NCBI RefSeq assembly: GCF_023703375.1
Contig: NZ_JAMQGO010000003.1
Location: 124,001-188,000, forward strand
From: Lutimaribacter degradans
Lineage (GTDB): Bacteria; Pseudomonadota; Alphaproteobacteria; Rhodobacterales; Rhodobacteraceae
Direction of reading: 5' to 3'
Length of the DNA: 64,000 nt
Part shown: piece after piece, positions 7,872 to 17,689 of the stretch
How the letters are laid out: the number at the start of each line of letters is the position of its first letter
Position numbering within the stretch: the stretch's first letter is position 1
Position numbers and translations under genes: made by a program
Notes under the pieces: model-generated
What the model was told of the DNA's origin: nothing
What the model saw: the letters and a program-made list of their open reading frames with translations, nothing else
Databases searched by the model: none

Positions 7872-8765
7872 TTACTCGGCTGCCTTGTCGTGCGCGACGA
7901 TCTCTTGCAGATACTGCGACAGCTCGTCCCGCAAATCGGGGCGCGACAGGCCAAAGGCAACGGTAGCCTGCAAGAAACCGGCTTTTGAGCCGCAATCAAA
8001 GCGCTGTCCGCGGAACCGGTAACCATAGACGCCCTGCTCACTGCCGATCTGCGCGGCAATCGCATCGGTCAACTGAATTTCACCGCTGGCGCCGACTTTC
8101 AACTTGTTCAGGTTCTGCAAAACGGCTGGTGTCAGGATGTAGCGCCCGATCACGGCCAGGTTCGACGGTTCGGTACCTGGCGCGGGTTTTTCGACCATGC
8201 CTTTGACCGACACCATCGACCCCATGTCTTTTTCGATATCGAGAACGCCGTAAGACTTGGCCTTTTCGGGCGGCACCTCCATCGCAGCCACGATGTTGCC
8301 GCCGGTCTCTTCATAGGCTTCGACCATCTGCTGCAGGCAGGGCTTTTCGGCTGAAATCACATCATCGGGCAGGATGACGGCAAACGGTTCGTTCGCGATG
8401 AGGCGCCGCGCACACCAAACGGCATGGCCCAAGCCCAGCGGCTTGTGCTGGCGGAGATAGGCAATGGCACCCGACTCCATGTTGGTGGACTTGAGCGTTT
8501 CCAAAAGCTCGGTCTTACCGTCCTTGCGCAGCTTTTGTTCAATTTGCGGCGCTTCGTCGAAATAATCTTCCAATGCGCTTTTGCCACGCGACGTGACGAA
8601 AATGAATTCCTTGATACCGGCGGCCCGGGCTTCATCGATCGCATATTGAATCAACGGGCGATCGACCAGGGTCATGATTTCTTTCGGAACAGATTTCGTT
8701 GCCGGCAGGAATCTTGTGCCCAAGCCCGCGACGGGAAAAATTGCTTTTGTTACCTTCTTCTTCAT
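7872..8765 (-). CDS. galU: UTP--glucose-1-phosphate uridylyltransferase
   Basis: Protein of 297 residues, usual family length. It makes UDP-glucose from UTP and glucose-1-phosphate, the precursor for glucose, galactose and glucuronate residues of surface glycans. The nucleotidyltransferase signature GLGTRFLPATKSVPKE lies at about 15-30, followed by DRPLIQYAIDEARAAGI; FAVILPDDVI holds the metal-binding aspartates; GMVEKPAPGTEPSNLAVIGRY is typical of bacterial GalU. It is the first gene of the minus-strand glycan run ending with the sulfotransferase. The AT-rich gap upstream (8766-8926) likely holds its promoter. Confidence 0.96.
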   Translation of the reverse strand: MKKKVTKAIFPVAGLGTRFLPATKSVPKEIMTLVDRPLIQYAIDEARAAGIKEFIFVTSRGKSALEDYFDEAPQIEQKLRKDGKTELLETLKSTNMESGAIAYLRQHKPLGLGHAVWCARRLIANEPFAVILPDDVISAEKPCLQQMVEAYEETGGNIVAAMEVPPEKAKSYGVLDIEKDMGSMVSVKGMVEKPAPGTEPSNLAVIGRYILTPAVLQNLNKLKVGASGEIQLTDAIAAQIGSEQGVYGYRFRGQRFDCGSKAGFLQATVAFGLSRPDLRDELSQYLQEIVAHDKAAE

Positions 8766-8819
8766 CTGTTGCCTCGTAACCCTTTTTTAGAATGCAAAAC
8801 GCCTATTGCGCTAAATAGT

Positions 8820-8855
8820 CTACACTTCTAGTCACAACTTTACGACCCTACACTT
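8820..8855 (-). promoter_or_regulatory. Direct repeat upstream of galU
   Basis: The octamer AAGTGTAG (minus strand) occurs twice, at 8848-8855 and 8820-8827, with a 28-base period. It lies 55-90 bases before the galU start in an AT-rich gap. A perfect 10-base palindrome AACTTAAGTT lies further upstream at 8885-8894. The layout is that of an operator or activator site, but no known regulator can be named. Confidence 0.35.
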
Positions 8856-8926
8856 AGAAATGCGCGGAATTGGACCAGATCAGAAACTTAAGTTGTCAAA
8901 AGGCCAAAAAGTCAACGTTTTTGCAC

Positions 8927-10153
8927 CTATCTGACACCCGTCGTGCGCGCGATCTCGTGTTTCAGTCTACTCTCGAACCTCCACCATCGCCAAAGCGGGT
9001 CAGTCCTGTCGCTACGCCCCCACAGACCCCCACGCTGCAGCCACACACCTTCGGGCAAGAATCGGACCGAGTGGAACAGACCCGTGTGGGAAAAAACGTA
9101 AAGCGAAACAGTAGCGCCATTTTCGGCCCGTTGCGACGCTTCGCAACGCAGGCGTGCGCCACTCCATAGTCGGCCCGCCAATATCTCGGTTGGGCCGGTG
9201 GCAAGGCTGGGAAAAAACCGAAAATCACTTGGCGAAGGTACGATTCGGTCCACCGGCATCGGCGGTCTGTGTCGGCCTTCGGCTATTCCGGCGTCAAACC
9301 GCCGAAGATTCTGGCGCACGTCACGCGGCTCAAGACGGCCATCAATCATCTGTGCGATCAGGCGCTGGCGTTGCTCGGCGCGTATGCTCGCGACAAGTGC
9401 AGGCCAGGCATCGGGGTGCGGGTGGTGATTGCGCAAATACACCGATGTCGAGGCGCCGATTTCGTGCAGATCGGTCACAGCACGCTCGGCGTTTCGGCGT
9501 GCGCTAGGGGCATAGGCATGATGCACCTGCGCCAAGGGAACGATGGCGGTTGCATAGCCGCCACGGGCCAGTCGCATGTTCAGGTCGGTTTCATCGAGGT
9601 AGAAGCGGAACGCCGGATCAAAACCACCTATCTCGGCCAGAACCTCGCGGCGCACCGCCATGTTCGTGCCCTCGGTCTTGACCGCGCGGCCCTCGGGGGG
9701 GTGCAGCAGGGTCACGGCCAGCGGATCAACATCCGCAGGATACGCCCGGCCGGTGGTGTCGACCGTACGCGCCTTCCATTGAAACGATATTCCATTGCGC
9801 CCACGAACAAATCCGCTGGCCGCTGCAACCCGCGCATCATCAAAGGGCCGGATCAGGTGCGCCAGCCAGCGCGGCTCGGGCACGGCATCATCGTCGATAA
9901 AGGCCACCACATCGCCTGCCGCCTGTGCAATGCCAAGGTTGCGTGCCTCGGAAATATTGGCACGATCGAACTCGACCAGCTTGAGATCAGAGGCAAACGG
10001 CAAGGTCCGAGCGGCAGCCAGCCCGACCGGATCGGCGACCACGATCACCTCGTATTCGACATTGCGCAACCGGGCGATCCCGGCCAGGCACAGGCACAGC
10101 GCGTCAGGTCGGCCACGGCTGACGATGACAACGCTGGCCCGCAGGGCGGTCAT
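8927..10153 (-). CDS. Glycosyltransferase family 2
   Basis: Protein of 408 residues. The GT-A domain of family 2 occupies about 1-230: ASVVIVSRGRPDALCLCL, NISEARNLGIAQAAGDVVAF, the metal-binding IDDD at about 86-89, and FYLDETDLNMRL near 190 with the catalytic acidic ED-like motif. The remaining 170 residues are not a recognised domain. The start ATG at 10153 overlaps the kdsB stop as ATGA; a longer open frame upstream runs through kdsB and is not coding. It is probably in an operon cysQ-kdsB-GT2, so a role in a Kdo-containing surface glycan is likely but not proven. Confidence 0.84.
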   Translation of the reverse strand: MTALRASVVIVSRGRPDALCLCLAGIARLRNVEYEVIVVADPVGLAAARTLPFASDLKLVEFDRANISEARNLGIAQAAGDVVAFIDDDAVPEPRWLAHLIRPFDDARVAAASGFVRGRNGISFQWKARTVDTTGRAYPADVDPLAVTLLHPPEGRAVKTEGTNMAVRREVLAEIGGFDPAFRFYLDETDLNMRLARGGYATAIVPLAQVHHAYAPSARRNAERAVTDLHEIGASTSVYLRNHHPHPDAWPALVASIRAEQRQRLIAQMIDGRLEPRDVRQNLRRFDAGIAEGRHRPPMPVDRIVPSPSDFRFFPSLATGPTEILAGRLWSGARLRCEASQRAENGATVSLYVFSHTGLFHSVRFLPEGVWLQRGGLWGRSDRTDPLWRWWRFESRLKHEIARTTGVR

Positions 10154-10950
10154 TCCATCCCCATCTCGGCCATCATCGCCTCGATACGGGGCACGTCTTC
10201 GGGGTTGTTCAATTCCCAGAACTGGCGCCCACGCGCGGCCACCTCGACACACAGAATGGCATGACCGTGTTCAAGAAAGCGAAGCTGTTCCAGGCCTTCG
10301 AGCTGCTCCAACGGGCCGGTAGCAAGGCCGGGATATTCGGCCAGGGCGTCGGGGCGGTAAGCATAGACGCCCACATGGTGAAAAACCGGCGTGTCGGCGT
10401 CGTCGTCATAGCGTTGCGGCGTAAACGGGATCACCTCTTTCGAGAAATAGAGGGCATGCCGCCCCGCCCCGAACACGGCCGTCGTGCCCCCGACGCGACC
10501 TGCGAGACGGTCATCCAGAAAACCGTTCAACGCGCGCCCATCACAACGCAGAACAGGCGTGGCCACGTGTGCGTTTGGATCATCTTGCAGACCGCTTACC
10601 AGGTCTTCGACGAACCAATGCGGCGTCAACGGTGCGTCTCCTTGCAGGTTTACCACGATATCGAAGCCACCACCCAGGACCGCGTGCGCCTCGGCACAGC
10701 GTTCCGTGCCGTTCTGACAATCAGTCGAGGTCATCACCACCTCGGCACCGAACCCTTGCGCAGCCTCGCGAATCCGGTCGTCATCAGTGGCCACCACGAC
10801 CTTTTCAACACCGGCAACCTGCCGTGCTGCCCACCAGCTGCGCTCTACCAGGCTGCGGGTTTCGCCGCTGGCGCCGGTAAGCCCCACCAGCGGTTTGCCC
10901 GGATACCGCGACGAGGCGAAGCGTGCCGGAATGACGACCAGTACGCTCAT
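10150..10950 (-). CDS. kdsB: 3-deoxy-manno-octulosonate cytidylyltransferase
   Basis: Protein of 266 residues of the CMP-Kdo synthetase family, which activates Kdo with CTP for lipopolysaccharide core or capsule synthesis. The N-terminal signature VLVVIPARFASSRYPGKPL lies at 3-21; NLQGDAPLTP (about 102-111) is the nucleotide/metal site, and YFSKEVIPF and HVGVYAYRPDAL are family blocks. The start overlaps the cysQ stop (ATGA) and its stop overlaps the GT2 start, so three genes are translationally linked. The placement with glycosyltransferases supports a surface-glycan role in addition to general LPS synthesis. Confidence 0.94.
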   Translation of the reverse strand: MSVLVVIPARFASSRYPGKPLVGLTGASGETRSLVERSWWAARQVAGVEKVVVATDDDRIREAAQGFGAEVVMTSTDCQNGTERCAEAHAVLGGGFDIVVNLQGDAPLTPHWFVEDLVSGLQDDPNAHVATPVLRCDGRALNGFLDDRLAGRVGGTTAVFGAGRHALYFSKEVIPFTPQRYDDDADTPVFHHVGVYAYRPDALAEYPGLATGPLEQLEGLEQLRFLEHGHAILCVEVAARGRQFWELNNPEDVPRIEAMMAEMGME

Positions 10951-11744
10951 GCCGATTTCAGATCGACGCTGGGCGCAAAAGCGATGAAGAACGGGTTGGC
11001 AAAGCCAGCCTTGCCGTAGGTCAGCGGGCTATGATCGTCGAACCGCACCACGCGGCCGCCCGCGCCATGCAAAACCGCATGGCCGGCGGCGGTGTCCCAT
11101 TCCATCGTGCGGCCAACACGGGGGTAAAGATCGGCCTCGCCCGTGGCCACAAGGCAGAATTTCAAAGACGAGCCTGCCGATTTTATATCCGCCACCGCAT
11201 ATTTGTTTATGTAATCGTCGGTCGCCTCGTCGCGGTGCGATTTCGACGCCACGACATTCAACGCGCCGTTGTCGGCATCACTGACCCGGATCGGTCGGGC
11301 GGTGCCCATCTTTTCCTTGGAAAAGGGGCCCTGCTCCTCAACCGCGCTGCCATCTGCCAAGGTCAGGAACATCCGACCCTTGGCGGGGGCATAAACCACG
11401 CCGCGTGTCGGCACACCATTTTCCACATAGGCGATATTCACCGTGAAATCACCACGGCGCTTGATGAACTCCTTCGTGCCGTCCAGCGGATCAACGATAA
11501 GAAAAGTGTTGGCCGTCTGGCCGTGCGATTCTGACTGCTCTTCTGTTACCAGGGTCATGTCGGGAAACTCAGCGCGCAACCCCGACGAGATCAGCGCATC
11601 CGCTGCCTCGTCGGCCTCGGTCACCGGGCTTTCGTCGGACTTGACCTTAACGTCAAAATCATCGGCATTGTAAATTTCCATGATCGTGTCGCCGGCCTCA
11701 AGCGCCAGCCGCCGCATGACCTGTGTAAGTTTTTCGTAATCCAA
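10947..11744 (-). CDS. cysQ: 3'(2'),5'-bisphosphate nucleotidase CysQ
   Basis: Protein of 265 residues of the inositol-monophosphatase superfamily. It removes the 3' phosphate of PAP, the by-product of PAPS-dependent sulfation or sulfate reduction. Motifs: VTEEQ near 66-70, the metal site DPLDGTKEF at 85-93, and MEWDTAAGHAVLHGAGG near 210. The start is a TTG at 11744 with AGGAG at good spacing; the frame is open further upstream, but that part lacks family similarity. It shares a region with a sulfotransferase about 8 kb away, which fits recycling of PAP from glycan sulfation. Confidence 0.92.
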   Translation of the reverse strand: MDYEKLTQVMRRLALEAGDTIMEIYNADDFDVKVKSDESPVTEADEAADALISSGLRAEFPDMTLVTEEQSESHGQTANTFLIVDPLDGTKEFIKRRGDFTVNIAYVENGVPTRGVVYAPAKGRMFLTLADGSAVEEQGPFSKEKMGTARPIRVSDADNGALNVVASKSHRDEATDDYINKYAVADIKSAGSSLKFCLVATGEADLYPRVGRTMEWDTAAGHAVLHGAGGRVVRFDDHSPLTYGKAGFANPFFIAFAPSVDLKSA

Positions 11745-11784
11745 ATGATTTCTCCTGCCTGTGGGCCGCCATTCGCGGCACGAA

Positions 11785-11813
11785 TTGCCAATTCCGGCGT
11801 TACCCCTTATGGT
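11785..11813 (+). promoter_or_regulatory. Candidate promoter for the ABC-2 permease
   Basis: TTGCCA (11785-11790), 17-base spacer, TATGGT (11808-11813), in the 133-base divergent gap between cysQ and the permease. Each box has two mismatches to consensus, so it is only a suggestion. Confidence 0.3.
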
Positions 11814-11877
11814 ACAAGCCCATAGGGTCAGCAAGAATTCCGTGGCAATTCCCCACAACATGCGGAGCAGTGAGGCC

Positions 11878-12702
11878 ATGTTTCAACAACGCCCCATGCG
11901 TCAGTCAAGCATCTTCTCGGCGCTGACCATATTCGAGCTGATCTATCACAGCACCGTGCGCAGCGTGCGCAAGGCACATGGCAACGCGCTGATGGCGCTT
12001 GTCATGAACATGTTGCAAGTGGCGATCTTCGTTCTGGCATTTTACGTGCTGTTCTCGGTGTTGGGTCTGCGTAGCGCTGCCCTGAGAGGCGATTTTCTGC
12101 TTTATATCATGTCGGGCATCTTCCTTTACATGACACATGCCAAGACGCTTGGCGCGGTCGTGGGGGCTGAAGGGCCCGCCTCGCCGATGATGAAGCACGC
12201 CCCAATGAACACGATCATCGCGATCATGGCCGCGGCCCTGTCGACACTCTATATTCAGGTGTTGTCGCTTTTCGTGATCTTGTTCATCTATGACGTGGCT
12301 TTTACGCCATTCGAGATTCAGGATCCCACCTCGGCTTTCGGCATGATCATGCTGGCATGGTTCACGGGCCTTGGGTTGGGGGTGCTGCTCTTGGCGATCA
12401 AGCCGTGGTTTCCCACTTTCGTCAGCATTTTCACCACGATCTATCAGCGCGCCAACATGATCGCTTCGGGAAAGATGTTCGTGGCCAACACCCTGCCCGC
12501 CTACATGCTGGCAATGTTCGACTGGAATCCGCTGTTCCACAGCATCGACCAGGCGCGCGGCTATGTCTTCATCAACTACTTCCCGCGCTATTCAAACTGG
12601 GAATACGCGTTCTGGGTGGGGCTTGTGCTGCTGATGATAGGGCTGATGGGCGAGTTTTACACACGCCGTCACGCCTCGCTCAGTTGGGACGCGCGGCGCT
12701 GA
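11878..12702 (+). CDS. ABC-2-type polysaccharide export permease (KpsM/Wzm-like)
   Basis: Integral membrane protein of 274 residues with about six hydrophobic segments (for example LMALVMNMLQVAIFVLAFYV, IIAIMAAALSTLYIQVLSLF and the last one VGLVLLMIGLMGEFY). The sequence around SIFSALTIFELIYHSTVRSV and the late NPLFHSIDQARGYVFINYFP resemble KpsM/Wzm-type permeases that export capsule or O-antigen chains. Such permeases work with a separate ATPase (KpsT/Wzt), which is not in this window. The start at 11878 follows GGAG; an ATG at 11860 is possible. It is convergent with gyrB and divergent from cysQ. Confidence 0.82.
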   Translation: MFQQRPMRQSSIFSALTIFELIYHSTVRSVRKAHGNALMALVMNMLQVAIFVLAFYVLFSVLGLRSAALRGDFLLYIMSGIFLYMTHAKTLGAVVGAEGPASPMMKHAPMNTIIAIMAAALSTLYIQVLSLFVILFIYDVAFTPFEIQDPTSAFGMIMLAWFTGLGLGVLLLAIKPWFPTFVSIFTTIYQRANMIASGKMFVANTLPAYMLAMFDWNPLFHSIDQARGYVFINYFPRYSNWEYAFWVGLVLLMIGLMGEFYTRRHASLSWDARR

Positions 12703-12778
12703 ATCACGCCGCGGTCCACCCAACGCCCCGTTTGTCGGCTAAACTTGGCAAAGGGCACCCACGCCCGGCACCCAACCC

Positions 12779-15196
<2,418 letters not shown>

Positions 15197-15223
15197 TTAG
15201 GACTTCCTTGTTCTTATGGCGCT

Positions 15224-15252
15224 TTTATACGATCCGTGGTGGGGAATGTCAC
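15224..15252 (-). promoter_or_regulatory. Promoter upstream of gyrB
   Basis: On the minus strand GTGACA (15247-15252) is followed after exactly 17 bases by TATAAA (15224-15229); each hexamer has one mismatch to the sigma-70 consensus. The gyrB start is at 15196, 28 bases from the -10 box. This gives gyrB its own promoter separate from recF. Confidence 0.6.
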
Positions 15253-15287
15253 GCGGATACACCATATTTTGCGGGATCTTGCGAAGG

Positions 15288-16418
15288 CTACGCCGGATCG
15301 CTCTGCCGGGTGATCGAGGTGCCGTTTTCCTCGGTCACCTCGATGTATTGCGCGCGATCCCCAAGCTCGGCAAACAGCTCGGCCCCAGTCCCGGTCATCC
15401 AGGCCTGTGCGCCAAGCGCGCAGATCTCATCATAAAGAGCGGCACGACGGCCGGCATCCAGATGTGCCGCGACCTCATCCAGCAAAAGCAGCGGTGGCGC
15501 GCCGAAATCACGCGCAAGCGCGCGGCCATTGGCAAGGACCAGCGACACCAGTAAAGCCTTCTGTTCGCCAGTTGAACAATCGCGCGCGGGCACGCCCTTG
15601 GCGGCGTAGACCCCAAACAGATCGGTCCTGTGCGGGCCAATCAGCGTGCGCCCGGCGGCCAGGTCGCGAAACCGGCCCTCGGACAGCGCCTCGCGCAAAT
15701 CAGACACGGTTTCAGGCATGGCGCCTTCGGATTGCACCAACTCCAACCGGGCGGCGGGAAAGGCCGTTTCGGCCTCGGTCTGCGCGGCATCAAGCCGGAT
15801 CAGCGCCGCCTGGCGATTGGCATGGATCTGTGCACCCGACTCGGACATCTGGCGTTCCAGCGCGACATACCAATGCCCGTCCCGCACCTGGTCTTTCAGA
15901 AGGCGGTTGCGTTCGCGCATGGCCTTTTCGTAACTCAGCACCACCTCGGCATGATCGGGGGTGAAGCTCATCGTCATGCGGTCCAGAAATCGCCGTCGCC
16001 CTTCGGCGCTTTCGATCCAGAGCCTGTCCATGCTGGGCACCAACCACAACACGCGCGCGATGCGGCCCAGCACCAGTTGTGTGCCGGCCTTCGCATCAAT
16101 ACGCACTTGCCGTGCAGCCCCGTTTTCGGACCAGGTTTCAACCTCACGGGCACCGCCCGGCGCGTGCAGGATTCCGGTGATTTTCCAACCCAGAGCTTCG
16201 GGGCGGCGCACCATGTCTTGTGCTGCGGCGCGCCGCAGGCCGCGCCCGGGCGAGAACAGCGAAACAGCCTCGATCAGGTTGGTCTTTCCCGCACCGTTTG
16301 GGCCATGAATTGCCACCGGCCGCGCATCGAGCGACAGCCGCGCCGACAGGTGCGAGCGGAAATGCGACAGCGTCAGGTCAGACAGGTAAAGGCCGGGCAC
16401 GCGGGCGCTGGCCGTCAC
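15288..16418 (-). CDS. recF: DNA replication and repair protein RecF
   Basis: Protein of 376 residues of the SMC-like ATPase family that loads RecA at single-strand gaps with RecO and RecR. Walker A GPNGAGKT lies at 39-46 after the hallmark LTLSHFRSHLSARL; the signature CSTGEQKALLVSL and Walker B PPLLLLDEVAAHLD are in the C-terminal third. The start is a GTG that overlaps the dnaN stop (GTGA), so translation is coupled to dnaN, the classic arrangement. Confidence 0.96.
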   Translation of the reverse strand: MTASARVPGLYLSDLTLSHFRSHLSARLSLDARPVAIHGPNGAGKTNLIEAVSLFSPGRGLRRAAAQDMVRRPEALGWKITGILHAPGGAREVETWSENGAARQVRIDAKAGTQLVLGRIARVLWLVPSMDRLWIESAEGRRRFLDRMTMSFTPDHAEVVLSYEKAMRERNRLLKDQVRDGHWYVALERQMSESGAQIHANRQAALIRLDAAQTEAETAFPAARLELVQSEGAMPETVSDLREALSEGRFRDLAAGRTLIGPHRTDLFGVYAAKGVPARDCSTGEQKALLVSLVLANGRALARDFGAPPLLLLDEVAAHLDAGRRAALYDEICALGAQAWMTGTGAELFAELGDRAQYIEVTEENGTSITRQSDPA

Positions 16419-17533
16419 ACCCGCATGGGCATGACAACATAGACCGCACTGGTGTCGTTGCCTTCGCGCATCAGCGTGGGATCACCCGCCGAATTGAAAA
16501 GGAACACGGCATTTTCACGGTCAACCTGGCTGGCAATCTCCAGCAGGTACTTCGCGTTGAACCCGATCTCCAGCCGCTCGTCACCATAGGCCACGGCCAG
16601 TTCTTCTTCGGCGGCACCGCTGTCCGGCGCGTTGACCGACAAGATCAGACGATCCTCGTCCAACTGCATCTTGACCGCGCGCGAACGTTCCGAGCTAACG
16701 GTTGCCACACGGTCGACGGCGGCGGCAAACTCGCTCGCATCCACCTCCATCTTGCGCGTGTTCCCTTGCGGGATGACACGGGTGTAATCGGGGAAGGTGC
16801 CATCGATCACCTTGGATGTCAGCGTGATGTCGGGTGCGGCAAAGCGAACCTTGGTTTCACTGACCGAAACGGCGATTTTCGTATCGTCGTCTTCCAGCAG
16901 CTTGCGCAATTCGCCCACGGTCTTGCGAGGCACGATCACGCCGGGCATATCCTCGGCGCCCGCCGGCAGATCGGCGTCGATCCGGGCCAGGCGATGGCCA
17001 TCGGTGGCCACGCAGCGCAGCACCTTGCCACCATCGGCTTCAGCCACGTGCATGTAGACACCGTTCAGGTAATATCGGGTTTCCTCGGTCGAGATGGCAA
17101 ATTTCGACTTGTCGAAAAGGCGCCGCAACACCGGCGCATCCGCGGTGAAGTTCGAGCTGTATTCCGAAGAAGCCATTACCGGGAAATCTTCCTTCGGCAG
17201 CGTCGCCAGGTTGAACTGCGACCGGCCGGCGGTGACGGAAAGCCGCCCGTTGGCACCGTCATCCGTAAGCGTCACCAACGCGCCGTCGGGCAGTTTGCGC
17301 ACGATTTCATGCAGCGTGACAGCCGAAACAGTTGTTGCGCCGGCCCGCTCGACCTGGGCGGGGGCCTTGTCCACAACCTCGATGTCCAGATCGGTGGCAC
17401 GGAAATGCACCTCCGAGCCTTCGGCTTCGATTAACACGTTGGCGAGAATCGGAATGGTGTTGCGCCGCTCGACAACCGATTGCGCCTGAGAAACGGCCTT
17501 GAGCAGCGTGCCGCGTTCGATGCTGAGTTTCAT
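16415..17533 (-). CDS. dnaN: DNA polymerase III sliding clamp (beta subunit)
   Basis: Protein of 372 residues, the ring that tethers polymerase III to DNA. The three clamp repeats are recognisable: start MKLSIERGTLLKAVSQAQ, NTIPILANVLIEA in domain I, TRYYLNGVYMHV and ATDGHRLARID in domain II, and PDYTRVIP, with the C-terminal VYVVMPMRV in domain III. The start at 17533 matches family length; the open frame upstream is not coding. It is separated from dnaA by an intrinsic terminator but overlaps recF. Confidence 0.97.
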   Translation of the reverse strand: MKLSIERGTLLKAVSQAQSVVERRNTIPILANVLIEAEGSEVHFRATDLDIEVVDKAPAQVERAGATTVSAVTLHEIVRKLPDGALVTLTDDGANGRLSVTAGRSQFNLATLPKEDFPVMASSEYSSNFTADAPVLRRLFDKSKFAISTEETRYYLNGVYMHVAEADGGKVLRCVATDGHRLARIDADLPAGAEDMPGVIVPRKTVGELRKLLEDDDTKIAVSVSETKVRFAAPDITLTSKVIDGTFPDYTRVIPQGNTRKMEVDASEFAAAVDRVATVSSERSRAVKMQLDEDRLILSVNAPDSGAAEEELAVAYGDERLEIGFNAKYLLEIASQVDRENAVFLFNSAGDPTLMREGNDTSAVYVVMPMRV

Positions 17534-17633
17534 GACCCTCGTTCCTCTCCGATGCCGGACTATCGCCGGGAGCAGCAAGGTATCGCATTTCACCACCTGC
17601 TCAAGGCTTTTGTTTGGTTGTCCAAGGAAATGC

Positions 17634-17674
17634 AAAGGGCGTCAAGGGCGGCAAGCAATGCCAGCCCGACGCCC
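17634..17674 (-). terminator. Intrinsic terminator after dnaA
   Basis: On the minus strand a long hairpin follows dnaA: outer stem GGGCGTC/GACGCCC (17668-17674 with 17637-17643), inner stems GGGC/GCCC and GGCA/TGCC with one bulged T, and a 5-base loop. It is followed by TTTGCATTT. The stem is strong and the T-run short. It lies 16 bases after the dnaA stop, inside the 156-base dnaA-dnaN gap. Confidence 0.65.
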
Positions 17675-17689
17675 TGCCGTCAGTTGCGC

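Noticed and set aside
7855-7995. N-terminal extension of the GT4 gene into galU
   Set aside because: Would overlap galU by 124 bases; a GTG after the galU stop gives a protein starting at the conserved region.
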